Notes under the pieces: model-generated
What the model saw: only the letters and a program-made list of their open reading frames with translations
Databases searched by the model: none
What the model was told of the DNA's origin: nothing
Shown here: positions 53,988-62,380 of the stretch, one piece after another
How positions within the stretch are numbered: position 1 is the first letter of the stretch
Layout of the letters: every line of letters begins with the position of its first letter
Made by a program: the position numbers and the translations under genes
NCBI RefSeq assembly: GCF_004330295.1
Contig: NZ_SJOJ01000002.1
Span: 124,001-188,000, forward strand
Reading direction: 5' to 3'
Origin: Rahnella victoriana
Lineage (GTDB): Bacteria; Pseudomonadota; Gammaproteobacteria; Enterobacterales; Enterobacteriaceae
Length of the DNA stretch: 64,000 bases

Positions 53988-54653
53988 ATGTTTGAGATGG
54001 AAAAAGCGCAGCGCGTCAGTCTGACCATGCAGGTGGAAGCTAAGCTGAAAGGGGCGTTGATTGTCGGCGTACTCAAGCCGGGCGCGCGACTGGTGACCAA
54101 GGAAATTGCTGAGAAACTCGGTACCAGCGTGACGCCGGTGCGCGAGGCATTGCTGCGTCTGGTGTCGGCGGGGGCACTGGATGCCACGCCCGCACAGGCT
54201 TTTCTGGTGCCTAAAATTGCGCTGGCGCGGTATCAGGAAATCACGCTTATCCGCAAAAATCTTGAAGGTCTGGCGGTGTCGCAGGCTTGTGAGCAGATCA
54301 CTGCGCAACACATTGCTTTGCTGAAAACGCTGAATGCCAGATTCATGGCAGCGAAAGTCGAAAACAACGTCGAGGGCGCTTTAGAGGCCAACCGTGAGTT
54401 TCGTTTCATGTTGTATGAAATGGCCGCAATGCCGACGCTGACGTCGCTGATTGAGCAGCTGTGGGTGCAGATAGGTCCGTGCTTCAACTATCTCTATCCG
54501 CAGTCGCCGCATATGGCGCAGGGGCAGCACAATTACGATCAGCTGTTACTGGCCCTGGAAGCAGGTGATGCTAAACGTTGTGTGAAGCTTATCCACAAAT
54601 CGATTGATGACGGCGCAGCAATCCTCGGGAAGCATTATTTTCAGGAAGAATGA
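53988..54653 (+). CDS. GntR family (FCD domain) regulator
   Basis: 221 residues. Winged helix at about 10-75 (GVLKPGARLVTKEIAEKLGTSVTPVREALLRLVSAGAL), then an all-helical FCD ligand domain of about 130 residues, whose metal-binding His/Asp residues in this subfamily sense small carboxylates or amino acids (EANREFRFMLYEMA; HNYDQLLLALEAGD). It is divergent from the seven-gene importer operon with a palindromic operator between, so it probably represses it until the imported compound or a product is present. Confidence 0.9.
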   Translation: MFEMEKAQRVSLTMQVEAKLKGALIVGVLKPGARLVTKEIAEKLGTSVTPVREALLRLVSAGALDATPAQAFLVPKIALARYQEITLIRKNLEGLAVSQACEQITAQHIALLKTLNARFMAAKVENNVEGALEANREFRFMLYEMAAMPTLTSLIEQLWVQIGPCFNYLYPQSPHMAQGQHNYDQLLLALEAGDAKRCVKLIHKSIDDGAAILGKHYFQEE

Positions 54654-54685
54654 ACAGAGTTGCGGGAATGAAAGAAATAAGGGGT

Positions 54686-54712
54686 TGCCAGACTGCATGG
54701 TGCAGTCTGGCA
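54686..54712. terminator. Perfect inverted repeat between gntR and the DASS gene
   Basis: 12-bp perfect stem TGCCAGACTGCA/TGCAGTCTGGCA around TGG. It is placed between two convergent genes, as a terminator would be, but no T run follows on either strand. Confidence 0.55.
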
Positions 54713-54722
54713 GGTTAACGCA

Positions 54723-56234
54723 TCAGAACATCAATACCATCCACGGATAGGCAATCAGCATCATACCGCCGAGGAAAATCGCCCCGAAGATGGTGCCCAG
54801 ACGCCAGTAGTCTTTGGTAGGCAGATAGCCGCTGCCGTAGTAAATCGGGCTCGGGCCGGTGCCGTACGGGGTGATAATCCCCATCACGCCCAGCGAGGTC
54901 ACCATCATCAGGCAGTAAACCGGCATGTTAATGCCCGGGATCGCCGCCGCAATGGTCAGCATCGCCGGTAACAGCGCGGTGGTGTGCGCCGTGGTACTGG
55001 CAAACAGATAGTGCAGCAGGAAGAAAGCTATCAGCAACATCACGGCCGCCACCTGCGGGTCGAATCCGTTAAGCAACTGACCGCCTTCTTTCCCCAGCCA
55101 GGCGATAAAGCCGACGCGGGCAAGGCCGTCCGCCAGCGCCACCAGCGTCGCAAACCATGCGAAGGTGTTCCAGGCCGGTTTGTTACTGGTGATGTCGTTC
55201 CAGTTCAGCACGCCGGTCCACAGCATCAGCACCACCACCAGCAGCGCAGCCATCGCAGGTTCAATCCACGATGCGGCAAAAATCCACATCAGCAGGGCGG
55301 AACAGACGAAGATCAGCAGCAGGATTTCGTTGCGCGACAGTTTGCCCAGCTTCTCGAGTTCGTTGGTCGCCCAGCGCGGCACCTCGTCATTGACCTTCAC
55401 TTCCGGCGGATAAAACCAGTAGGCCAGCAGCGGCATGGTCAGGATCAGCAGCACGCCCAGCGGCAGAAATGCCAGGAACCACATGCCCCACGAAATCGTA
55501 AAGCCGGTGATGCTTTTGACTAACGCCAGTGCCAGCAGGTTCGGGGCTAACGCCGAGAGGAACATCGAGCTGGTGATACAGGCGGCGGTGATCGCGACCC
55601 ACATCAGATAAGAACCGATTTTACGGGCGCTCGGGTCATTCGGCTTGGAACCGTACAACGGCGGCAGGTTGGCGATGATCGGGTAGATCGTGCCGCCGCT
55701 GCGCGCGGTGTTGGATGGCGTGAAGGGTGCCAGCAGCAGGTCAGCAAAAGTAATCGCATAGCCCAGCGTCAGGCTGCGGCGACCGAGATATTTCACCAGG
55801 ATCAGCGCCAGACGGCGGCCAAACTGCGTTTTATCATAACCGGCAGCGAACATGAATGCGCCGAAGATAAGCCAGACGGTGGAGTTACCGAATCCGCTGA
55901 CCGCCCATTTGAAAGCCTCGGTCGGCATCTTAAATTTCGGGTTAGCGATCTCTTCCGGGCTGAACAGCAGCCACTGGCTGAACAGGGCGATGACCACCAC
56001 CCCGGTCAGGCCGATGACTGCGCCGGGAAGGGGTTCAAAAATCAATCCGACAATCACGCCGACGAAGATGGCGAAGAAATGCCAGGCATAAGGTTCAAGC
56101 CCCGCAGGGACGGGTGTCAGCAGTAACAGCACGGACACCAGTACCGGCAGGAACAGCATAATCAGATGTTTTTTTTGCCCCGCGGCAGGCGGTGCGGCCT
56201 TGGCGGGGTCATTGAGCGTGGATGTGGGTTTCAT
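54723..56234 (-). CDS. DASS family dicarboxylate/tricarboxylate transporter (CitT/TtdT-like)
   Basis: 503 residues, about 12-13 membrane segments. Two substrate-site motifs of the divalent-anion/sodium symporter family are visible: PSNTARSGGTIYPI (about 174-187) and the matching second-half TTAHTTALLPAM (about 417-428). The N-terminus and GFGNSTVWLIFGAFMF resemble the CitT/TtdT branch, which exchanges an external di- or tricarboxylate for succinate. It is divergent from the fused fumarate-reductase-type gene, which would suit a fumarate or tartrate in, succinate out cycle without oxygen. The exact substrate is inferred. Confidence 0.88.
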   Translation of the reverse strand: MKPTSTLNDPAKAAPPAAGQKKHLIMLFLPVLVSVLLLLTPVPAGLEPYAWHFFAIFVGVIVGLIFEPLPGAVIGLTGVVVIALFSQWLLFSPEEIANPKFKMPTEAFKWAVSGFGNSTVWLIFGAFMFAAGYDKTQFGRRLALILVKYLGRRSLTLGYAITFADLLLAPFTPSNTARSGGTIYPIIANLPPLYGSKPNDPSARKIGSYLMWVAITAACITSSMFLSALAPNLLALALVKSITGFTISWGMWFLAFLPLGVLLILTMPLLAYWFYPPEVKVNDEVPRWATNELEKLGKLSRNEILLLIFVCSALLMWIFAASWIEPAMAALLVVVLMLWTGVLNWNDITSNKPAWNTFAWFATLVALADGLARVGFIAWLGKEGGQLLNGFDPQVAAVMLLIAFFLLHYLFASTTAHTTALLPAMLTIAAAIPGINMPVYCLMMVTSLGVMGIITPYGTGPSPIYYGSGYLPTKDYWRLGTIFGAIFLGGMMLIAYPWMVLMF

Positions 56235-56815
56235 AATGTGGTTTGCCCGTGTGTGAGAGTGAGCCTGATGCCCCGGTTATCTGTGAGTGTTTTCTGATTC
56301 AGAAAACCATTCATTATTCTTAATCGGAAATGTGTTAAGCGGTACGTAATGACGATGTCACCGCTGTGACGAAATTAAGACATTACTATTATTCTTAGCG
56401 CAAAAGATGTGATGCATCCGCTTATATTAAATCAAATAACAACATAAAAATTGTGGTTATTTTTTTCTCAGAAGAACCCGCTTATGTGAATGTAGAGTAA
56501 ATTGGTGCAAACGCCAGTTTTTGACGTCAACTTGCTGATTTTGCAGGCGAGATTTTTTATGTTAATCTAAAGTTGATTTTTGTCAACTCATCATTAACAA
56601 TTGAAGGTGGTATTGATTTTCATGTCGGGTAAATAAACAACGCCTGCTTGTTTAACGTTTATCACGCCCATTTTCACCGCGTAACCTAAATAAATACGCC
56701 ACAGATTTCTCTATTTATCACCTGCATCGAGCTGCTTAATTAAACGGGAAGTTTATACGGTAAAAAATGCGGCCACGAAAAAATTCAAGACTCACACATT
56801 TCGGAGTTGATCATA
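56235..56815. promoter_or_regulatory. Long divergent regulatory region, DASS transporter / fumarate reductase
   Basis: 581 bases with no gene, strongly AT-rich in the middle. It contains a perfect palindrome GTTTTCTG-ATT-CAGAAAAC (56289-56307) in the DASS leader, an inverted repeat GTCAC-CGCT-GTGAC (56357-56370), TTGACGTCAA (56521-56530), an ArcA-like direct repeat GTTAAT-CTAAA-GTTGA around 56560, and the FNR-like site listed separately. Confidence 0.5.
56573..56586 (+). promoter_or_regulatory. FNR-like site of the fumarate reductase promoter
   Basis: TTGAT-TTTT-GTCAA matches the FNR consensus TTGAT-N4-ATCAA at 9 of 10 positions. An extended -10-like TGGTATTGA (56608-56616) follows at a distance placing the site about 43 bases before the inferred transcription start, the normal place for FNR activation. 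Confidence 0.6.
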
Positions 56816-59593
56816 ATGAATAAGCTCACCCCGGTTCTGAATCCGCTCACACTGCCCAACGGTGCGGTACTGAAAAACCGCCTGCTGATGGCGCCGATGA
56901 CCACCTGTACGGGGTTTTATGACGGCACGGTGACCAGCGAACTGGTGGAATATTATCGCGACCGTGCCGGCAGCATCGGCACCATCATTGTCGAATGTTG
57001 CTTCATTGACCGCATGGGACCGGCGTTCCCCGGCGCTATCGCCATCGACAGCGACAACAAAATCTCCGGCCTGAAGAAAATTGCCGATGCCATCAAATCC
57101 AAAGGCTCCAAAGCGATCCTGCAGATTTATCACGGTGGCCGGATGGTCGAGCCGGAACTGATCGGCGGCCGTACGCCCGTCGCGCCAAGCGCCATCGCTG
57201 CGCCGCGTGAAGGCGCGACCACCCCGAAAGAACTGACCGGTGAAGAAGTCGAAACCATGGTCACCAAGTTTGGTGATGCGGTGAACCGTGCGATCAAAGC
57301 CGGGTTTGATGGCGTGGAGATCCACGGGGCCAACACCTATCTGATCCAGCAATTTTATTCGCCGAACTCCAACCAGCGTACGGACAAGTGGGGCGGTGAC
57401 CGCGACAAACGCGCGACATTCCCGCTGGAAGTGCTCGACATTACCCACAAAATGGCGGAACGCTTTGCTGATGCTTCCTTTATTATCGGCTACCGTTTCT
57501 CGCCGGAAGAGCTGGAAGTGCCGGGTATCCGCTTTGACGACACGATGTATCTGCTGGAAAAACTCGCGGCGCGCGGGCTGGATTACGTACATTTCTCTGT
57601 CGGCCAGTTGCTGCGTCCATCGATTGTTGATACGCAGGATCCGACACCGCTGATCACTAAATTCCGCGCCATGCGATCAGAAACGCTGGCCAAAGTACCG
57701 GTGATTGGCGTCGGGGGCGTGATCAATAAAGCCGATGCCGAAAAGGGGCTGGAATACGGCTTTGATCTGATCGCGATTGGTAAGGCCTGTATTGCTTATC
57801 CCGACTGGGCCGATCGCATCATCAACAACGACCACCTTGAGCTGTTCATCGACAGCCATAAACGCGAAGAGCTGAACATCCCTGAACCGCTGTGGCGCTT
57901 CTCACTGGTTGACGCCATGATCCGCGATACCAGCGTCACTGGCCGCAAATACAAAGCCGGGGTGTATCAGGAGAAAGTGGAAGCCGAAGCCCTCAAGCTG
58001 AAAATCAGCGTCACGCTGGACACCGACCGTATCACCGATATTGCGCTGGTGAAGGACGACTCGCTGGATGTCGATTTCACCACTACGTTTGAAAGTCTGC
58101 GTACCCGTATGCTGGTCGCCAACAGCCCGCACGTTGACGCCATTACCGGCGCGACCACGCAGAGTGAGGCGCTGAAAAAAGCCGTTTCCCGCGCGCTGGC
58201 CACCTCCAGCAAAGAGCATGTGATTGAAGAAGGCGGCAACCCGCAGGCACCGCAAAACTACGATGTTGTCGTGGTCGGCAGCGGGGGCGCGGGTCTTGCA
58301 GCGGCGATTCAGGCACATGACGAAGGGGCGCATGTGGTGATCATCGAGAAGATGCCAACCATCGGCGGTAACACCATTAAAGCCTCCGTCGGGATGAACG
58401 CCGCAGAAACCCGTTTCCAGAAACTGAAAGGCATCGAAGACAGCAAAGATCTGTTCTATGACGAAACGCTGAAAGGCGGCAAGTTTAAAAACAATCCGGT
58501 GTTGCTGCGCGAGTTTGTGGAACTGGCACCGGAAGCGGTGGAGTGGCTGGCGGCGAAAGAGATCGAACTTAACGATATCACCATCACCGGCGGCATGAGC
58601 ATCGACCGTACGCACCGTCCGGCGGACCGTTCTGCGGTAGGTGGTTTCCTGATCAGCGGTCTGGTGAAGAACATCAACAAGCGCGACATCGAGGTGCTGC
58701 TTGAAACCTCGGTGGCGGAAATCTTGTCGGAAAACGGCGTGGTGACCGGCGTGAAAGTGGTGGATGAATACAACGACAGCCGCATTCTGAATGCGAAAAG
58801 CGTGATTGTCGCCACCGGCGGTTTCAGTGCCAACCGTGAAATGGTGGTGAAATACCGCCCTGAACTGGACGGTTTTGTCACCACCAACCATGCGGGCGCG
58901 ACCGGCAGCGGCATTGCCATGTTGCAGAAGATTGGTGCAGATACCGTCGATATGGGCGAAATTCAAATCCACCCGACGGTGGAGCAGACCACCTCCTATC
59001 TGATTTCAGAAGCCATTCGTGGCGGTGGCGCGATCCTGATCAGTCAGGCCGGAAAGCGTTTCTACAACGAAATGGAAACCCGCGACAAAGTGTCGGCGGA
59101 AATCATCGCGTTGCCGGAGAAAAGTGCGTGGGTGATTTTCGATGAACAGGTGCGGTCGAATAACAAAGCCGCCGACGAATACATCGCCAAAGGGTTTGTG
59201 CTCAGCGCGCCGACACCGGAAAAACTGGCGGTGAAGCTGAATATCGATCCGCAGACGCTGGCCGATACGCTGGAGCGTTACAATCTGTTCGTGGTGGAGA
59301 AAAAGGATGAGGACTTTGGCCGTACCACTGCGCTGCGTCATCCGCTCAATCAGGGGCCGTTCTTTGCCATCCGTATCGCACCGGGGGTGCATCACACCAT
59401 GGGCGGCGTCACCATTAACACCGACACCGCCGTGCTGGATGCACAGAAACAGGTGATCACCGGTGCCTGGGCGGCAGGGGAAGTGGTCGGCGGTATCCAC
59501 GGCGCGAACCGCATCGGCGGTAACGCGGTGGCCGACATCATTATCTTCGGCATTCTTGCCGGGAAAAATGCGGCGGCGCTGGCCAAAAGATAA
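56816..59593 (+). CDS. Fused OYE-like / FMN-binding / flavoprotein reductase (soluble NADH:fumarate reductase type)
   Basis: 925 residues from ATG 56816 (GGAG nine bases upstream). Three parts: an old-yellow-enzyme-like NADH:flavin oxidoreductase (about 1-365), an FMN-binding domain (about 385-465) with the covalent flavinylation motif DAITGAT (441-447, FMN on Thr447 by ApbE), and an FAD fumarate-reductase-type flavoprotein (about 480-925; VVVVGSGGAGLAAA). Substrate-site motifs of fumarate reductases are present: RTHRP, IHPT, ETRDK, HHTMGG and GANRIGGNA. Klebsiella has a soluble NADH:fumarate reductase with this order; related fusions reduce acrylate or cinnamates. No signal peptide, so cytoplasmic. 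No apbE lies nearby. Confidence 0.88.
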   Translation: MNKLTPVLNPLTLPNGAVLKNRLLMAPMTTCTGFYDGTVTSELVEYYRDRAGSIGTIIVECCFIDRMGPAFPGAIAIDSDNKISGLKKIADAIKSKGSKAILQIYHGGRMVEPELIGGRTPVAPSAIAAPREGATTPKELTGEEVETMVTKFGDAVNRAIKAGFDGVEIHGANTYLIQQFYSPNSNQRTDKWGGDRDKRATFPLEVLDITHKMAERFADASFIIGYRFSPEELEVPGIRFDDTMYLLEKLAARGLDYVHFSVGQLLRPSIVDTQDPTPLITKFRAMRSETLAKVPVIGVGGVINKADAEKGLEYGFDLIAIGKACIAYPDWADRIINNDHLELFIDSHKREELNIPEPLWRFSLVDAMIRDTSVTGRKYKAGVYQEKVEAEALKLKISVTLDTDRITDIALVKDDSLDVDFTTTFESLRTRMLVANSPHVDAITGATTQSEALKKAVSRALATSSKEHVIEEGGNPQAPQNYDVVVVGSGGAGLAAAIQAHDEGAHVVIIEKMPTIGGNTIKASVGMNAAETRFQKLKGIEDSKDLFYDETLKGGKFKNNPVLLREFVELAPEAVEWLAAKEIELNDITITGGMSIDRTHRPADRSAVGGFLISGLVKNINKRDIEVLLETSVAEILSENGVVTGVKVVDEYNDSRILNAKSVIVATGGFSANREMVVKYRPELDGFVTTNHAGATGSGIAMLQKIGADTVDMGEIQIHPTVEQTTSYLISEAIRGGGAILISQAGKRFYNEMETRDKVSAEIIALPEKSAWVIFDEQVRSNNKAADEYIAKGFVLSAPTPEKLAVKLNIDPQTLADTLERYNLFVVEKKDEDFGRTTALRHPLNQGPFFAIRIAPGVHHTMGGVTINTDTAVLDAQKQVITGAWAAGEVVGGIHGANRIGGNAVADIIIFGILAGKNAAALAKR

Positions 59594-59621
59594 CGCGTGA
59601 GAACGTCAGTGTTAAAAGTGA

Positions 59622-59649
59622 AAATCCACGTGAGAGCGTGGATTTTTTT
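59622..59649 (+). terminator. Terminator of the fused reductase gene
   Basis: 9-bp stem AAATCCACG/CGTGGATTT, loop TGAGAG, then a T run. Same stem as the hairpin at 19358. Confidence 0.88.
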
Positions 59650-59661
59650 ATGACGGAAGCC

Positions 59662-60549
59662 TTACGCAAAGGCGTCGCGGAGTGCCTGAATAAAGCTGCG
59701 GATCTTCACGGTCTGCCGCAGACCGGCGGGGGTCAGAACATGCATCGGCCGGGATGGCCCGTCATAATCAGGTAATACCTGCACCAGCCGTCCGGCGGTG
59801 ATCTCTTCTTTCAGCACATCTTCCGGCCCCAGCGTGACGCCATATCCGCTGACGGCAGCATGCAACAGTGCGCGCCAGTCATTTGAACGCAACCGTCCTT
59901 CCGGCTGAATTTCCTGCGTTTTACCGTCTTGAGAAAATTGCCAGCGGCAGGGAGCCTGTGGCGACCAGATGCCGTAAACCAGACAGGAATGATGCGCCAG
60001 TTCAACCGGTGTTAAGGGGATACCGCGCTGCGCCAGATAGCCGGGGGATGCGCAGGCTATCAGCCGGTAAGGCCGCAGAGGATACGCGATCATCTGGCTG
60101 TCAGTGAGTTCGCCAATGCGCAAAATGACCTCATAGCCTTCCTCGACCGGATCAACCAGACGGTCACTCAGCGTCAGCTCCACCTGCGTTTCCGGATACT
60201 GCGCCAGATACTGGGTGATGAAGGGAGCGAGCGTTGAGGTGCCGAAAGTCACCGGAGCATTGACGCGCAGCGTACCGGAAGGCGTGATTTTCATTTCCAG
60301 TGCGATGGCATCGGCGGCTTCTGCTTCTGAAAGCACGATTTTACAGCGTTCATAATAGCTGCGGCCGATGTCCGTAAGATGCTGACGCCGCGTCGTGCGG
60401 TTAAGCAGCGCCGTGCCGAGCCGGGATTCGAGCCGCGCAATATGTTTCGCCACCATCTGCGGAGAGAGTCGCAAATCGTTCGCGGCGGCGGCAAAAGAAC
60501 CCAGCTCTGCGGCTCTGACAAAGACATTCATACTGGTTAACCTGTCCAT
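59662..60549 (-). CDS. LysR-type transcriptional regulator
   Basis: 295 residues. Helix-turn-helix at about 4-60 (NVFVRAAELGSFAAAANDLRL...VAKHIARLES), effector domain with EEGYEVILRIGELTDSQMIAYPL. It is divergent from the NADP-binding oxidoreductase gene (105 bases between starts) and is its likely regulator. Same branch as the other CrgA-like LysR proteins of this window. Confidence 0.88.
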   Translation of the reverse strand: MDRLTSMNVFVRAAELGSFAAAANDLRLSPQMVAKHIARLESRLGTALLNRTTRRQHLTDIGRSYYERCKIVLSEAEAADAIALEMKITPSGTLRVNAPVTFGTSTLAPFITQYLAQYPETQVELTLSDRLVDPVEEGYEVILRIGELTDSQMIAYPLRPYRLIACASPGYLAQRGIPLTPVELAHHSCLVYGIWSPQAPCRWQFSQDGKTQEIQPEGRLRSNDWRALLHAAVSGYGVTLGPEDVLKEEITAGRLVQVLPDYDGPSRPMHVLTPAGLRQTVKIRSFIQALRDAFA

Positions 60550-60654
60550 GATTCCCTCCTTTTTGTTGTTTCACTGTGCTAATTGCGACGATTTATCAAC
60601 GCAGAGTGTCGAATTATGCTGAACCTGTCTACCACAAAATCAAAGGTGAATATC

Positions 60655-61290
60655 ATGAAAATAGGCATTCTTGGCGCAGGGTTTGTCGGACGGGCGGTGG
60701 CAAAACTGGCGACCCGGGCAGGACATCAGGTCATGCTCAGTAATTCACGCGGGCCGCAGACGTTATTCAGTCTCAAGCCGATGCTCGGCTGCGAGACAGG
60801 CACAGTGGCGCAGGCCGCGACGTTCGGGGATATCGTGGTGATTGCCGTGCCGCTGACGGCCATCGGGCAACTGCCGGTAGCAGAGCTTGCCGGAAAGCCG
60901 GTAATTGATGCCGTGAATTATTACCCTGAGCGCGACGGACAGGTCCCAGAGCTGGATCAACAGGCGACCACCACCAGTGAATATCTGGCGGGTTTCCTGC
61001 CGGGGGCAAAAATCACCAAAGCCTTCAACGCCATCCGCATGACTGATCTGGAAACCGACGGATTACCCGCCGGAGACCCGCAGCGCCGCGCATTACCGCT
61101 GGCAGGCGATGACGCAGAAACCAAAACCATCGTGGCGGGGCTTTACGATGCGTTCGGTTTTGACACTCTCGACGCGGGCACCCTCTCAGAAGGCTGGCGC
61201 TTTGAGCGCGGCATGCCTTGTTATTGTGTGCCGATGACCCGGGATGAATTGAAGACGGCGCTGGAAGGGGCGGAGAGAGGGGAGCTTTAA
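60655..61290 (+). CDS. NADP-binding oxidoreductase of the F420-reductase-like family
   Basis: 211 residues from ATG 60655 with an AAAGGTGA ribosome site; 24 upstream codons in frame are not supported. The start is a classic dinucleotide fold, MKIGILGAGFVGRAVAKLA, followed by SNSRGP at the end of the second strand, which favours NADP. The family (COG2085) is named after F420:NADP reductases of archaea, but enterobacterial members do not use F420 and their substrate is unknown. It is divergent from a LysR regulator. Confidence 0.8.
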   Translation: MKIGILGAGFVGRAVAKLATRAGHQVMLSNSRGPQTLFSLKPMLGCETGTVAQAATFGDIVVIAVPLTAIGQLPVAELAGKPVIDAVNYYPERDGQVPELDQQATTTSEYLAGFLPGAKITKAFNAIRMTDLETDGLPAGDPQRRALPLAGDDAETKTIVAGLYDAFGFDTLDAGTLSEGWRFERGMPCYCVPMTRDELKTALEGAERGEL

Positions 61291-61382
61291 AGGGTTGGTT
61301 ATGTCACGCCTTTCGCAGCATAGCGGAAGGCGTTGTTCGCCGTTGCATCGTCAGGATATTGACAACCCGCCCCGAACAATGG

Positions 61383-61395
61383 TTGTATTGTGCAA
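61383..61395. promoter_or_regulatory. Possible MarR operator
   Basis: Imperfect palindrome TTGTA-TTG-TGCAA, 29 bases before the MarR-GNAT start. MarR-type proteins often bind TTGCA/TGCAA repeats near their own promoter. Weak evidence. Confidence 0.35.
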
Positions 61396-61423
61396 CTATA
61401 AATCCTCGGCGAATAAATGACTC

Positions 61424-62380
61424 ATGCTTAACCCCTCGTTAATTGAAGAAATCCGTGCCTCCTCGCGTCTGATGGTGCGTGAACTGGGCTTTATGAATGC
61501 CACGCTGGCCGCGACTGACTATTCGCCGTCTGCGGTGCATAGTTTGCTGGAAATTGATAATCAGGGCGGGATGACGGCTGCGCAACTGGTGCAGATCCTC
61601 GGGCTGGAAAAATCCAGCGTCAGCCGCATGCTGGCGCGGTTGCTGGCTGCGGGAGAAGTGCAGGAAGTGCCGTCCGCCGGTGATGCGCGGGTGAAGCAAC
61701 TGACACTGACGGACAAGGGCGTGCAGACGGTCAGCCGGATAAATGATTATGGCGCGATGCGGGTCATCAGCGCGCTGGAGAATCTGGATGATGCCCAGCA
61801 ACACACCGTGGCGCAGGGGCTGACAGCCTATGCCCGCGCACTCGAACGTTGCCGCGACAGTGAAAATGCCGCGCCGCAAAAATCCATTGAGATCGTGACC
61901 GGCTATCTGCCCGGTATGATTGGCAGAATTGCGGAAATGCACGGCACGTATTATGCGAAAAATTACGATTTCGGCCATTTCTTTGAAGGTAAGGTCGCGT
62001 CAGGTCTGGCAGAATTTTCGGGGCGTCTGCATGAACCCTGCAATCAGATCTGGCTGGCGGTATGTCACGGCAAGATTGTCGGATCTGTCGCCATCGACGG
62101 GCAGGATCTCGGCAATAATCAGGGGCATTTACGCTGGTTTATTCTCGATGACAGCTGCCGGGGCACCGGCATTGGCAGGAAACTGCTCACTGAAGCGATG
62201 GCGTTCTGTGATGCGCGGGAGTTCGATGCCGTGCAGCTCTGGACCTTCAGCGGTCTCAATGCGGCACGGCGTCTTTATGAATCCTTTGGCTTCGCGCTGT
62301 CGGAAGAATGGCAGGGTGATCAGTGGGGAATGACCATGACGGAACAACAGTTCACCCGGCCATCAGGCGCAGGGCGTTAA
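61424..62380 (+). CDS. MarR-GNAT fusion: regulator with acetyltransferase domain
   Basis: 318 residues. N-terminal MarR winged helix (about 1-150: GGMTAAQLVQILGLEKSSVSRMLARLLAAGEV) joined to a GNAT domain (about 165-310) with the acetyl-CoA loop SCRGTGIGRKLLTEA and AARRLYESFGF. This two-domain arrangement is common in bacteria; the acetyltransferase substrate is unknown. Its end overlaps the convergent Bcr/CflA exporter gene by 4 bases. The exporter is a possible target, but they do not share a promoter region. Confidence 0.88.
   Translation: MLNPSLIEEIRASSRLMVRELGFMNATLAATDYSPSAVHSLLEIDNQGGMTAAQLVQILGLEKSSVSRMLARLLAAGEVQEVPSAGDARVKQLTLTDKGVQTVSRINDYGAMRVISALENLDDAQQHTVAQGLTAYARALERCRDSENAAPQKSIEIVTGYLPGMIGRIAEMHGTYYAKNYDFGHFFEGKVASGLAEFSGRLHEPCNQIWLAVCHGKIVGSVAIDGQDLGNNQGHLRWFILDDSCRGTGIGRKLLTEAMAFCDAREFDAVQLWTFSGLNAARRLYESFGFALSEEWQGDQWGMTMTEQQFTRPSGAGR

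Noticed and set aside
57902-58972. 356-codon minus-strand frame opposite the fused reductase
   Set aside because: His/Phe-rich antisense shadow without a ribosome site; the plus-strand product is clear.
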